DNA of 64,000 nt from Micromonospora zingiberis (GTDB lineage Bacteria; Actinomycetota; Actinomycetes; Mycobacteriales; Micromonosporaceae), in the NCBI RefSeq assembly GCF_004331455.1, contig NZ_SJJR01000001.1, forward strand, positions 310,001-374,000. Direction: 5' to 3'. This document shows positions 8,384-17,022 of the stretch, in pieces (the stretch's first letter is position 1; every line of letters starts with the position of its first letter). The notes beneath the pieces are model-generated. The model saw nothing but the letters and a program-made list of their open reading frames with translations, was not told the DNA's origin and ran no database searches. A program made the translations under genes and the position numbers.

Positions 8384-9430
8384 TCAACTCCTCGGGGCGG
8401 GTCCGGTGCTGGTCCGGACGACGAGCGTGGTGGGCAGCAGGATCTGGTGTGCTTCGGTGTCCGAGGGCGGGTCGAACAGGAGTTCCGCGCTGCGGCGTCC
8501 CTTGTCGACTCCGGGCTGCAGGACGGTGGTCAGGCCGGCGGACGCGGCCTCGGCGATGTCGTCGAAGCCGGTCACCGAACTGCTCTGGCCGGCGCCGCGC
8601 AGCGTGTCGAGCGCGCCGAGGGCGAGCACGTCGGAGCAGGCCAGCACGGCGGTGGGCGGCTCGGGCAGGGCGGCCAGCGCGCGGACCGCCTCGGCACCGG
8701 CGGCGCGGGTGTTGTCGGCCGCCGCGAGGATCGTCAGCTCGGGCCAGGTGACTCCCACCGCGGCGAAGGCGTCGGCGAAGCCGGCGAGGCGTTCCCGGGT
8801 GGTGGGGTGCGGCACGTCGGCCACGTCGGACACCCGGACGAGCCCGGGGCTGGTGTCGGGCAGCACGTCATCACTGAGCAGGGCGACCCGCCGATGACCG
8901 AGGCCGGTCAGGTGCTCGGCCGCCGACCGGGCGGCGGCCCGCTCGTCGATGCCCACCCACAGGTCCTGGGCCCCAGGGCGCGCGGAGGTGGTGACGAAAG
9001 GCAGCCCTCGGGCTCGGATGGTGTCGACGATCTCCCCTTCGTCGCCGGCGCAGTAGACGCAGAACCCGTCGACGGCGGCGTTCTCCACGGCCTTGCGGGC
9101 ACCGACCAGGTCACCCGGCAGCGGCACCAGCAACAGGCTGCTGCCGTGGTGCTCGGCCGCCTCCGCCACGCCGGTGAGGAACTGCACGGCGAAGGGGTCG
9201 GTGAAGGCGTAGGACAGGCGCGAGGTGAACAGCACCCCGATCGCGCCGACGAAGCCCCGCCGCAGCGACCGGGCGGTCGGGTTCGGCCCCGGATAGCCCA
9301 TCTGCCGTGCCGTGTCGAGGATGCGCTGGCGCAGTTCGGCGGAGAGCTGGTCCGGGCGGCCGTAGGCGTTGGAGACGGTGCTGCGTGAGACACCGACGGT
9401 CTCGGCGACCGCCCGCAGAGTGGGCTTCAC
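8384..9430 (-). CDS. LacI-family transcriptional regulator
   Basis: 348 residues. The N-terminal helix-turn-helix (LRAVAETVGVSRSTVSNAYG) and hinge (NPTARSLRRG) precede a periplasmic-binding-protein-like sensor domain, the standard LacI/GalR layout and length. The GTG start at 9430 begins directly with the HTH. Two near-identical palindromic operators lie 18-46 bp upstream, so autoregulation is very likely. No sugar operon is adjacent; the only co-transcribed gene is the small ORF that follows, so the effector is unknown. Confidence 0.92.
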   Translation of the reverse strand: MKPTLRAVAETVGVSRSTVSNAYGRPDQLSAELRQRILDTARQMGYPGPNPTARSLRRGFVGAIGVLFTSRLSYAFTDPFAVQFLTGVAEAAEHHGSSLLLVPLPGDLVGARKAVENAAVDGFCVYCAGDEGEIVDTIRARGLPFVTTSARPGAQDLWVGIDERAAARSAAEHLTGLGHRRVALLSDDVLPDTSPGLVRVSDVADVPHPTTRERLAGFADAFAAVGVTWPELTILAAADNTRAAGAEAVRALAALPEPPTAVLACSDVLALGALDTLRGAGQSSSVTGFDDIAEAASAGLTTVLQPGVDKGRRSAELLFDPPSDTEAHQILLPTTLVVRTSTGPAPRS

Positions 9431-9447
9431 CCGGCCTCTCCCCTCTT

Positions 9448-9476
9448 CTGGATCGATTCAGACTGGATCGATCCAG
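9448..9476. promoter_or_regulatory. Tandem LacI-type operators
   Basis: CTGGATCGATCCAG (9463-9476) is a perfect 14-bp palindrome and CTGGATCGATTCAG (9448-9461) is the same with one mismatch. Their centres are 15 bp apart, in front of the LacI gene. A central CG palindrome of this kind is typical for LacI/GalR proteins. Confidence 0.85.
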
Positions 9477-9607
9477 AGATTAGTCGCATCACTGAGAGGT
9501 GTCAATCCGGTAGCCGCGCGTGCTGCTGCCCGGGCCACCATCAGGGTGGCGGTGACGGGCGCCGCCGAAGGGTCGGCCCCCGCCGTACGGTCAGGCGGGT
9601 GGCCGGG

Positions 9608-10489
9608 TCACCCGGCGTCGAACTCGGCGATGATCTGTTCGAGGATCCTCTGCGTACGCTCGGGCGGCTCGGCCTCGACGCAGAGCCGCTCCATGGCCAC
9701 CGCGTAGAAGTCGAGATCTTCCCGCTTGTCCAGGTAGAGCGCGCTGGTCAACTGCTCGATGTAGACGATGTCGGGCAGGTCCTGGTCGCCGAAGCGCAGG
9801 ATGGTGAAGGCGCCACCGGCAGCGGCATGCCCACCGGCCGCGAACGGGATGACCTGCAACCGGATGTTCGGCGTACGGGTGGCCTCCAGCAGCGCCTCCA
9901 ACTGGCCACGCATCACCTTCGGCCCGCCGATCGGCCGGCGCAGTGCCGCCTCGTCGACCACCGCCCACAGCCGGGGCGGACGCGGCCGGCGCAGCAACTC
10001 CTGGCGGCGCATCCGCAGATCCACCCGACGGTCGATCTCCGCCGGCCCGGCCTGGCTGTGGCCGAGCAGCACCACCGCACGGGCGTACTCCCGGGTCTGG
10101 AGCAGCCCCGGGACGAACTGGACCTCGTAGCTGCGGATGAGCGCAGCCGCCGCCTCCAGGCCGAGGTACGACTGGAACCACGACGGCAGGACGTCGCCGT
10201 ACCGGTGCCACCACCCTGGATTGTTCGCGTCGCGCGCCAGCTTGAGCAGCGCGGCACGCTCCTGTTCGGCGGTGACGCCATAGAGGGTGAGCAGGTCGGC
10301 GACGTCACGCTCCTTGAAGCCGACCCGACCCAGTTCCATCCGACTGATCTTCGACTCGGACGAACGGATCTCCCAGCCAGCGCTCTCCCGAGTCACCCCA
10401 CGCGACTCCCGCAGCCGCCGCAGTTGGGCGCCCAGCAGCATCCGCAGCACGGTCGGGCCCGCCGCCGGGCCCTCCTCGGCGGAAACCAT
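9608..10489 (-). CDS. XRE-type HTH regulator with DUF5753 domain
   Basis: 293 residues. The N-terminal Xre helix-turn-helix (LGAQLRRLRESRGVTRESAGWEI..SESKISRMELG) is followed by the DUF5753 region (WFQSYLGLEAAAALIRSYEVQFVPGLLQTREYARA ... YIEQLTSALYLD). This family is abundant in actinobacteria, is usually paired with DUF397 proteins, and has members affecting development (WhiJ-like) or resembling antitoxin regulators. The start ATG 10489 has AGGTG upstream; the open frame reaches 10564. It is probably co-transcribed with the DUF397 gene 138 bp upstream. Confidence 0.88.
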   Translation of the reverse strand: MVSAEEGPAAGPTVLRMLLGAQLRRLRESRGVTRESAGWEIRSSESKISRMELGRVGFKERDVADLLTLYGVTAEQERAALLKLARDANNPGWWHRYGDVLPSWFQSYLGLEAAAALIRSYEVQFVPGLLQTREYARAVVLLGHSQAGPAEIDRRVDLRMRRQELLRRPRPPRLWAVVDEAALRRPIGGPKVMRGQLEALLEATRTPNIRLQVIPFAAGGHAAAGGAFTILRFGDQDLPDIVYIEQLTSALYLDKREDLDFYAVAMERLCVEAEPPERTQRILEQIIAEFDAG

Positions 10490-10627
10490 GGTCACCTGCC
10501 GCCCTCCGCATGCCGTAGTCAGCCGTACCGGTGGACCGGCCCGGCCGACGTGTAAGCATGCCATGAACCTTCAGTGAGGTGAACATCCATCCCGCGCCCG
10601 GCGATTCCCGTCGATGGGATGTCGGGA

Positions 10628-10870
10628 TCAGCCGATCAGATGATCGAAGTCGCCATCGCGGGCACCGAGCACGAACGCCGCGATCTCGTCGACGGTGTAG
10701 ATCAGCGCCGGGCCCTCGGGATGCCGGGAGTTGCGCATCGCGATCCCCGCTCCCCCGGGCAACTCCGCCAACTCGACGCAGTTCCCACTGGGATTGCTGC
10801 GGCGGCTCTTCTGCCAGGCGAGGGGAGGCAACGTGTTGGCGGGTACACCGTTGGGCGGCTGCTGCTGCAT
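10628..10870 (-). CDS. DUF397-domain protein
   Basis: 80 residues, mostly one DUF397 domain: WQKSRRSNPSGNCVELAEL, then IAMRNSRHPEGPALIYT and a final helix EIAAFVLGARDGDFD. Such proteins are typically encoded beside DUF5753 regulators and may bind or counteract them. I start at ATG 10870 (MQQQPP); the frame runs to 10927. It is divergent from the GGDEF gene. Confidence 0.85.
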   Translation of the reverse strand: MQQQPPNGVPANTLPPLAWQKSRRSNPSGNCVELAELPGGAGIAMRNSRHPEGPALIYTVDEIAAFVLGARDGDFDHLIG

Positions 10871-10956
10871 GGGGGCGTCTGTTCTCTCCGATAGGCGCCG
10901 GCGCCGTGGGAGGAGCGGTAGCGGCACGAGGGTGTGGTTACTCGTTCATTTGCACG

Positions 10957-10977
10957 TGCATCTGCTATTGCATCTGC
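10957..10977. promoter_or_regulatory. Direct repeats in the promoter region of the DUF397 gene
   Basis: TGCATCTGC occurs twice (10957-10965, 10969-10977) separated by TAT, giving a 12-bp period, in a locally AT-richer stretch. A further TGCACGTGCA palindrome overlaps at 10951-10960. The 254-bp gap 10871-11124 holds this site and the start region of the divergent GGDEF gene. It could be the operator of the adjacent DUF5753 regulator. Confidence 0.5.
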
Positions 10978-11124
10978 AATGGACAGCGAGCATGATAGCG
11001 CATGTGCGTGGTGCCCATCCGCTCACAATCTGTTACACCAACCTGGTCGCCACCAGGGGAAACGAGGTGTCGGGCGACGCTCGTCAGCCAGGGTGGGCAC
11101 GTGTCGCGGCGAAGGGAGGATTTG

Positions 11125-11772
11125 GTGCCGGATCCGCTGACCGTCGCGTCCGGCATCTGTGCGGTGGGGGCGCTGCTCTCCTCCTGGCAGCTGGGCCGGC
11201 GAGCCGTACGGGCGGAGGCGGAGATCGGCCGTCTCCAGGCCGAGCTCACCGCCGAGCGGCACGCCGCCAGCCATGACCCGCTGACCGGTCTGCCGAACCG
11301 GCGGGCGTTCTACCGACTCGCCGCGGCGCTGCTCACCGACTGCGCCGGCCGACCGCTGGTCGCCGTGGTGCTCGACCTGAACGACTTCAAGCAGATCAAC
11401 GACCGGTACGGCCACGCCGCCGGGGACAAGGTCCTGATCAGTGTCGCCGAGCGGCTGGCCACCTTCGCCGGCGACAACCTGGTGGCCCGGCTCGGCGGTG
11501 ACGAGTTCGCGGGGCTGCTGGCCAGCCCGACCGTCGACCGCCGGTGGATCGACCACGCCACCGGCCGGCTGTACGACATGGTCGCCGCGCCGATTCCGCT
11601 GGGCCCGGTCACCGTCCGGGTGACCGCCTCGGTCGGACTGGCACCGGTGCACGGGACGCAGCTCACCGAGGCACTCGACCGCGCCGACGCGGCGATGTAC
11701 GAAGCCAAGGCCATCGGGGCCGCCCGGTCACGCCAGGCGTTGCGCGACGCCCCACATCTCGCCGAGTGCTGA
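11125..11772 (+). CDS. GGDEF-domain diguanylate cyclase
   Basis: 215 residues. A short N-terminal hydrophobic segment (about 6-22) may anchor the protein, followed by a signalling helix and a full GGDEF domain (DPLTGLPNRRAF at 51; LDLNDFKQINDRYGH at 83; intact GGDEF at 124-128). It should convert two GTP to cyclic di-GMP. The RxxD inhibitory site normally five residues before GGDEF is absent (FAGD), so product inhibition is unlikely. The GTG start at 11125 has an excellent GGGAGG site; the open frame from 11002 is ignored. There is no sensor domain beyond the N-terminal helix. Confidence 0.88.
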   Translation: MPDPLTVASGICAVGALLSSWQLGRRAVRAEAEIGRLQAELTAERHAASHDPLTGLPNRRAFYRLAAALLTDCAGRPLVAVVLDLNDFKQINDRYGHAAGDKVLISVAERLATFAGDNLVARLGGDEFAGLLASPTVDRRWIDHATGRLYDMVAAPIPLGPVTVRVTASVGLAPVHGTQLTEALDRADAAMYEAKAIGAARSRQALRDAPHLAEC

Positions 11773-11894
11773 CCGCGCTCGCCCCACCCCGGATCCCAAG
11801 CCCGGAAATCCCAAGCCCGACCCGTGGCGGATTGTTTTGGCGTGCGGTCCGGACGGCGGCTCGATCCGCACCGCCCGGGGTGACGAGCAGGGCT

Positions 11895-12377
11895 TTAGTG
11901 CCAGCCGTACCCGGCGCGTAGCGCCGCACCGACCCGGTCGAAGCGGGCCCGGTCCAGCACCGCGCCCTCGCGCCGGATGCCGTCCTCCCGCATGGTCAGG
12001 ACCCGGTCCAGCCGCACCCAGCTGGGTCGGTTCTCCCGGTCCCACTCACCGGGCCCGAGCGCCAGCCAGTGCCGCTCGCCATCGCGGTCGCGCTGGCTGG
12101 AGAGCATCAGCCCGTACAGCGTCCGGCTGTGCCGACCGACCACCAGCACCGGGCGGTCCTTGCCCTGGCGGGGGTCGTCCTCGTAGGACACCCAGGTCCA
12201 GACGATCTCCCCCGGGTCGGCCTGGCCGTCGGGCTCGGGGGCGTACGACAGTTGCCGGCGCTGCAAGGCGGTGACCTGACGGGGCCGCGCGACCTTGGCC
12301 GGGGCCGGCCCCGGCCGCCGGGGACCCGGGATCACCGCACTGACGCGGGCCGCCACACTCCTGAACAGACCTGCCAC
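11895..12377 (-). CDS. PemK/MazF-like protein
   Basis: 160 residues. The C-terminal ~110 residues resemble the PemK/MazF fold (DPGEIVWTWVSYEDDPRQGKDRPVLVVGR, ... LDRVLTMREDGI). The N-terminal ~50 residues are a basic, Pro-rich extension. MazF family members are sequence-specific endoribonucleases, but no antitoxin gene is adjacent, and long stand-alone actinobacterial relatives may not be toxins. It ends the leftward series of genes downstream of the phosphate block. Confidence 0.7.
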   Translation of the reverse strand: MAGLFRSVAARVSAVIPGPRRPGPAPAKVARPRQVTALQRRQLSYAPEPDGQADPGEIVWTWVSYEDDPRQGKDRPVLVVGRHSRTLYGLMLSSQRDRDGERHWLALGPGEWDRENRPSWVRLDRVLTMREDGIRREGAVLDRARFDRVGAALRAGYGWH

Positions 12378-12445
12378 GGCGGCAGCCTACCGGCTGGGCG
12401 GAACCGCCACTGCGGCAGGGAGGCGTGGCGGGCGCCGGTCGCGCG

Positions 12446-12829
12446 CTACGGCCAGGTCTCGTCGGTGATCGGGGCGATGGTGCCGTCCTCGGCGGTGGGC
12501 AGCCCGGCGACCAGCGCCCGGAACTCGTCGACGGTGACCGCCTCGCGCAACGTCGCGAAGACCGCCGCCGCGCCGAGGCCCGCCGTCTGCTCGTCCACCC
12601 CGGCGCGCTCGCCGACCCGGCGCAGGAAGTCGCCGGGTCCGGCGGTGTACGCCGCGCCGCCGGCGGCATCGCTCAGCTCGTCCGGCAGGTACCCGGTCGG
12701 GTCGGTCGTCGGCCCCCCGGTCATCCGTTCCGCCATGGTCCGCAGCACCGCACGCGCCACGACGGCGGACAGTTCCACCGGCAGCCCGGACCGACGCGAC
12801 ACGGCGTCGACGAATAGGGGAAACCGCAC
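12446..12829 (-). CDS. DUF2267-like protein
   Basis: 127 residues. The second half (DFLRRVGERAGVDEQTAGLGAAAVFATLREAVTVDEFRALVAGLP) matches the helical DUF2267 pattern. The first half (FVDAVSRRSGLPVELSAVVARAVLRTMAERM) appears to be a degenerate second copy of the same helix set. Soluble, function unknown. The gene lies 50 bp after the gene ending at 12880, on the same strand. Confidence 0.65.
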   Translation of the reverse strand: MRFPLFVDAVSRRSGLPVELSAVVARAVLRTMAERMTGGPTTDPTGYLPDELSDAAGGAAYTAGPGDFLRRVGERAGVDEQTAGLGAAAVFATLREAVTVDEFRALVAGLPTAEDGTIAPITDETWP

Positions 12830-12879
12830 GGCACCCTCCCGTCGTCAGGCGCCGCGCTGGTTACCCCCGCCCTCCTCGG

Positions 12880-13458
12880 CTAAACGGCGGGGGGCGGGGC
12901 AGCAGCGGAGTCCGCCGCCGGCTGCCGGTCGTCGGTCACCCGGGCCAGCCGGGCCCTACGCCAGCAGTCGGCACGATGCTGGTCCACCCGGTAGCAGAGT
13001 TCGCGGGGGGCCTCCGGCCGTCCGGGTACCCGATCGAAGGGCAGTCCCCGGCCCGCGTAGTCGTGGTGCGCCTTCAGCAGCCGGGTCAGACCCGCCATCG
13101 CCCCGATGATCTTCTGCCGGGGCCGCCCGATGGCCTGACTCAACTCCTGGACGGTGAACTGCCGCCCCGGCTCGGCGGCGAGCGCGTCGAGCATCGCCGC
13201 GACCGTACGGTGGGTGGCGCTGGCCCCCTGGCTGAGCCGTCGCAGCTCGTCGACGGTCCAGTCCCGGACCGGCACGTCGGGCACCGGCCTGGGCCGGCGG
13301 CGCGGCACCGGGGTGATGCGCTGCCGGGCGTCGAGGTCGGCGAGCAGGCGGGCCACGTGTGGGACGTACGCCAGCGGCACCGCCAACAGGACCATGCCCT
13401 CCGGGGCGGCTTCCGCCGGCAACGGCGGGTGGGGCGCTCCCCCGGGCAGCGCGGTCAC
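12880..13458 (-). CDS. Hypothetical winged-helix-like protein
   Basis: 192 residues, not confidently assigned. The centre (HRTVAAMLDALAAEPGRQFTVQELSQAIGRPRQKIIGAMAGLTRLLKAHH) looks like a winged helix-turn-helix. The N-terminal part contains a short hydrophobic stretch, and the C-terminus has an aromatic/Cys patch (LCYRVDQHRADCW). Its ATG at 13458 overlaps the stop of the preceding regulator gene by 4 bp (ATGA), so the two are translationally coupled and probably work together. Confidence 0.6.
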   Translation of the reverse strand: MTALPGGAPHPPLPAEAAPEGMVLLAVPLAYVPHVARLLADLDARQRITPVPRRRPRPVPDVPVRDWTVDELRRLSQGASATHRTVAAMLDALAAEPGRQFTVQELSQAIGRPRQKIIGAMAGLTRLLKAHHDYAGRGLPFDRVPGRPEAPRELCYRVDQHRADCWRRARLARVTDDRQPAADSAAAPPPAV

Positions 13459-14198
13459 GACACCGAGGGCGTGGTCGTGGCCGGCACGAAGCGGTAACCC
13501 AGTCCGCGTACGGTCACGATCATCGGCGCCTGGTCGCCGTCGAGCGCGAGTCGCCGACGGAGCCGTTTGACGTGCACCGTCAGGGTGTTGGAGGTGTCGT
13601 CGGAGCCCCCTCCCCAGCCGGCGGCGAGCAGTTGCTCCCGGGTGACGGTCCGCTCGGCGTGACTCATGAAGAAGTACAGCAACCGGAACTCCTTCAACGG
13701 CAGCGCCACCACCCGGCCGTGTTGGCTCACCTCGAACGTCGACGGGTCCACCCGCAGTCCGCCCAACTCGATCGGCGGATCGAGGGCGCCGGCGGTCTCC
13801 GGGCGGATCGCCCGCAGGATCGGCAACACCTCCTCGGCCCGGTACGGACGCCGGACACCGGCTGTCGCGCCCGCCTTCAGCGCGGCGGCGGCGACCCCAC
13901 CATCGTCGTCGCCCACCCCCACCACCGTCGGAATGCCGGCCCGGCGGGCGAGCAGGCGTACCACTTCGGTGCTGCTCATGCTGGTCAGCCCGGCGGCGAC
14001 GACGGCGGCGTCGGGTTGCAGCGCACCGGCGTCGAGCAACGCTTCGGCGGCGTGCGGGTAATGGTGTCCGCGTACCCGATGGTCGGCCAACTGGGCGACC
14101 AGGGCGGCACCGACGCTCTCGTCGTCGTCCACCACGAGCAGCACGAAACGCCCGTCGGCTCGATGGTCACCTCTGGTGGCCTCGACGAGATTGTTCAT
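13455..14198 (-). CDS. OmpR/PhoB-type winged-helix regulator with degenerate receiver domain
   Basis: 247 residues. The receiver-like domain keeps the acidic cluster DDD (24-26), but the phospho-acceptor position is Ala68 (PDAAVVAAGL in place of PDLxLLDxxLP), the conserved Lys is Arg (RRPY, 117-120), and the Thr/Ser switch is missing. The C-terminal DNA-binding domain is intact (KEFRLLYFFMSHAERTVTREQLLAAGWG ... TVHVKRLRRRL ... VRGLGYRF). The protein should bind DNA but cannot be activated by normal Asp phosphorylation. The ATG at 14198 lies 29 bp after pstB on the same strand. A role in phosphate control is inferred from position only. Confidence 0.88.
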   Translation of the reverse strand: MNNLVEATRGDHRADGRFVLLVVDDDESVGAALVAQLADHRVRGHHYPHAAEALLDAGALQPDAAVVAAGLTSMSSTEVVRLLARRAGIPTVVGVGDDDGGVAAAALKAGATAGVRRPYRAEEVLPILRAIRPETAGALDPPIELGGLRVDPSTFEVSQHGRVVALPLKEFRLLYFFMSHAERTVTREQLLAAGWGGGSDDTSNTLTVHVKRLRRRLALDGDQAPMIVTVRGLGYRFVPATTTPSVS

Positions 14199-14227
14199 CG
14201 CACACCGGCTCCGTCGACCGCCACCAC

Positions 14228-15091
14228 TCAGCCGAAGCGACCGGTGATGTAGTCCTCCGTACGCTTGTCGGTGGGGTTGGTGAACAACTTGCCGGTCTGG
14301 CTGAACTCGACCAGCCGGCCGTGGCGCACCTGCTTGTCGTCCACCTCGGCGGTGAAGAAGGCGGTGTAGTGGCTGACCCGGGCCGCCTGCTGCATGTTGT
14401 GCGTGACGATCACGATCGTGTAGTCGCTGGTCAGCTCGAACATCAGGTCCTCGATCTTCGCCGTGGCGATCGGGTCGAGCGCCGAGCAGGGCTCGTCCAT
14501 GAGGATGACCTCGGGCTTGACCGCGATCGTCCGGGCGATGCACAGCCGCTGCTGCTGACCGCCGGAGAGGGCCAGTGCGCTCTTGCGGACCTTGTCCTTG
14601 ACCTCGTCCCAGAGGGCGGCCTTGGTCAGCGCCTCCTCGACGTGGTCGTCGAGCCGACCCTTGATGCCGTTGATCCGCAACCCGTAGGCGACGTTGTCGT
14701 AGATGGACTTCGGGAACGGGTTCGGCTTCTGGAACACCATGCCGATGCGGCGGCGGACCTGGATCGGGTCGACGTCCCTGGCGTACAGGTCCTGGCCGTG
14801 GAAGAGGACGTCGCCGCTGACCCGGGCGCCCGGGATCGGGTCGTTCATCCGGTTGAGTGCCCGCAGCACCGTGGACTTGCCACAGCCCGACGGCCCGATC
14901 ATCGCGGTGACCTGGTTCTGCTGGATCGGCATGGTGGTGCCGCGCACCGCCTCGTAGCTGCCGTAGTAGACGCTGACGTCGCGCAGTTGCATCACCGGTG
15001 CGCCGGTGGGCTCGACGCCGGAGGCGGTGCTGCCCGGAGCGTGCACCGTGACGGACGGGCGGGTGGTCAGGTCGGTGTCGTTGCTGGCCAT
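14228..15091 (-). CDS. pstB: Phosphate ABC transporter ATPase PstB
   Basis: 287 residues. Walker [10 protein letters not shown] (66-74), the signature LSGGQQQRL, Walker [14 protein letters not shown] and the switch His ([11 protein letters not shown]) are all present, as is the PstB-specific [12 protein letters not shown] start. It energises high-affinity phosphate uptake with PstS, PstC and PstA. A ~33-residue hydrophilic extension precedes the domain. The gene lies 1 bp after pstA. Confidence 0.95.
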   Translation of the reverse strand: MASNDTDLTTRPSVTVHAPGSTASGVEPTGAPVMQLRDVSVYYGSYEAVRGTTMPIQQNQVTAMIGPSGCGKSTVLRALNRMNDPIPGARVSGDVLFHGQDLYARDVDPIQVRRRIGMVFQKPNPFPKSIYDNVAYGLRINGIKGRLDDHVEEALTKAALWDEVKDKVRKSALALSGGQQQRLCIARTIAVKPEVILMDEPCSALDPIATAKIEDLMFELTSDYTIVIVTHNMQQAARVSHYTAFFTAEVDDKQVRHGRLVEFSQTGKLFTNPTDKRTEDYITGRFG

Positions 15092-15092
15092 G

Positions 15093-16007
15093 TCAGCGCT
15101 CCTTGATGGCGAACCGGCTCGAGATGAATCGGGCGATGATCGTGAAGCCGAGCACGATCACGATGAGCGTCAGGGCCGCCCCCCAGGCCCGGTCCTGCGC
15201 GGCCGGGAACGAGGTGCTGGCGTTGCGGAAGATCTGTGCCGGCAGGGCGGTGTTGGAGCCGTCGAAGAGGTTCCAGTTGGGCGAGAAGACGATGCCGGTG
15301 ACGATGATGATCGGGGCGGTCTCGCCGGCCGCGCGGGCCACCGCCAGCAGGGAACCGCTGGTGATGCCGGAGATCGCCGCCGGCAGCACCACGGTCAGCG
15401 TGGTCTTCCACTTGCGGGCGCCCAGCGCCATGCTCGCCTGCCGCAGTTCCTCGGGGACGAGCCGGAGCATCTCCTCGCTGCTGCGGATGACCACCGGCAG
15501 CATCAGGCAGGCCAGCGCCAGCGCGCCGGCGAACCCGGTCTGCTGACCGACGAGCAGCACCCAGCTGATGTAGACGAACAGGCCCATCACGATCGAGGGC
15601 ACGCCGGTCATCACGTCGGCCATCAGCCGGATCACCCGGGCCAGTGGCCGCTGTTTGCCGTACTCGTTGAGGTAGATCGCGCCGAAGACGCCCAGCGGGA
15701 TCGCCATCAGCGCGGCGGCGCCCGTGATGAGCAGGGTGCCGACGATCGCCGGTGCCATGCCGCCGCCCACCCGGCGGTAGGAGTTCGGGATGTCCTCGGT
15801 GAGGAAGGACAGGCTCATCACCCCGCCGCCCTTGCTGATGACGGTGTAGGTCACCAGGGCCAGGGGGATGACGGCGAGCAGCACGGCGGCCCAGATGGCA
15901 GCCGTGGCGAGGTGGTTGGTGAACCGGCGGCGACCCGACAGGGCGGCCCGGGTCAGGTCGGGCCCGCCAGCGGCCGGGCGGGTGGCGGGTGGTGCGGTGA
16001 CGGTCAC
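15093..16007 (-). CDS. pstA: Phosphate ABC transporter permease PstA
   Basis: 304 residues with about six membrane spans and the EAA loop typical for binding-protein-dependent permeases ([26 protein letters not shown]). Forms the membrane channel with PstC. Starts with GTG/ATG inside the last codons of pstC (4-bp overlap), so the two are translationally coupled. Confidence 0.95.
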   Translation of the reverse strand: MTVTAPPATRPAAGGPDLTRAALSGRRRFTNHLATAAIWAAVLLAVIPLALVTYTVISKGGGVMSLSFLTEDIPNSYRRVGGGMAPAIVGTLLITGAAALMAIPLGVFGAIYLNEYGKQRPLARVIRLMADVMTGVPSIVMGLFVYISWVLLVGQQTGFAGALALACLMLPVVIRSSEEMLRLVPEELRQASMALGARKWKTTLTVVLPAAISGITSGSLLAVARAAGETAPIIIVTGIVFSPNWNLFDGSNTALPAQIFRNASTSFPAAQDRAWGAALTLIVIVLGFTIIARFISSRFAIKER

Positions 16008-16996
16008 GCGACGCTTCCCTTCATCCGGGCCTCGGCCCGACGGACGACCGTCTGGGCGAGCACGTTGATCAGCACCGTCATCGCGAACAGCACGACGCCG
16101 AGGCCGATCAGGGCCGCGGTGAAGGTGCCGGTGGATTCACCGAACTGCTGCACGATGACGGCAGCCATCGAGTTGCCGGGGGCGAACAGGTTGGCGGAGA
16201 TGTTGGTGGCACCGCCGATGACCAGGGCCACCGCGATCGTCTCGCCCATCGCCCGGCCGAGGCCGAGCATCACCGCGCCGACGACGCCACCGAAGCTGTG
16301 CGGGAACACCGCGCCCCGGATCATCTCCCAGCGGGTGGCGCCGAGCGCGAGTGCGGCGTCCTTGTCCGCGCGGGGCACCGTGCTGAACACCTCGCGGGTG
16401 ATCGACGTGACGATGGGCGTGATCATGATCGCCAGGATCAGGCCGGCCGTCATGAAGTTGCGACCGCTGCTGACCGGGCCGAAGAGCCGGCCGAGCACCG
16501 GAACCCCGCCGAGCAGGTCGTGCAGCCCCTGGTAGACCGGGACCATCGCGGGCGCGACGACCAGGATGCCCCACAGGCCGAAGACCACCGACGGTACGGC
16601 GGCCAGCAGGTCGATCACGGTCACCGCCGGCCCGCGCAGGCGACGCGGCGCCAACTCGGTCAGGAACAGCGCGATGCCGACCGAGACCGGCACCGCGAAC
16701 AGCAGGGCGATCAACGACGAGATGGCCGTGCCGTACGCGAAGGACAGCGCGCCGAAGATGGCCTCGCCGGTCGCCGGGTTCGGATCCCAGATCCGTTCGG
16801 TGAGGAATCGCGGGCCCATCGCGTCGAACGCCGGCCAGGCCTCGCGGACGGTGGTGATGAGGATCAGCCCGAGGATCGCCAGCACCAGCAGGCCGGTGCC
16901 GAGCGTCCACCAGGAGAAGACGCGGTCGCCGAGGGCGCTGCCGCCACGCTGGGCCAGCGCCGACCGGGAGGCGGGGGTCTTGTTCGTCAAGGTCAT
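16004..16996 (-). CDS. pstC: Phosphate ABC transporter permease PstC
   Basis: 330 residues, multi-spanning, with the EAA-like loop (RADKDAALALGATRWEMIRGAVFPHS) and the conserved LAAVPSVVFGLWG segment. Pairs with PstA. Lies 76 bp downstream of pstS; the gap contains a strong hairpin that may set the ratio of PstS to the membrane components. Confidence 0.95.
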   Translation of the reverse strand: MTLTNKTPASRSALAQRGGSALGDRVFSWWTLGTGLLVLAILGLILITTVREAWPAFDAMGPRFLTERIWDPNPATGEAIFGALSFAYGTAISSLIALLFAVPVSVGIALFLTELAPRRLRGPAVTVIDLLAAVPSVVFGLWGILVVAPAMVPVYQGLHDLLGGVPVLGRLFGPVSSGRNFMTAGLILAIMITPIVTSITREVFSTVPRADKDAALALGATRWEMIRGAVFPHSFGGVVGAVMLGLGRAMGETIAVALVIGGATNISANLFAPGNSMAAVIVQQFGESTGTFTAALIGLGVVLFAMTVLINVLAQTVVRRAEARMKGSVA

Positions 16997-17022
16997 CTTC
17001 GCTCCAGCTCAGGTACCCGGCT

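Noticed and set aside
10489..10628. Classical toxin-antitoxin pair made of DUF397 and DUF5753 proteins
   Set aside because: The pairing is suggestive but there is no sequence evidence for toxicity, so I describe it only as a regulator pair.
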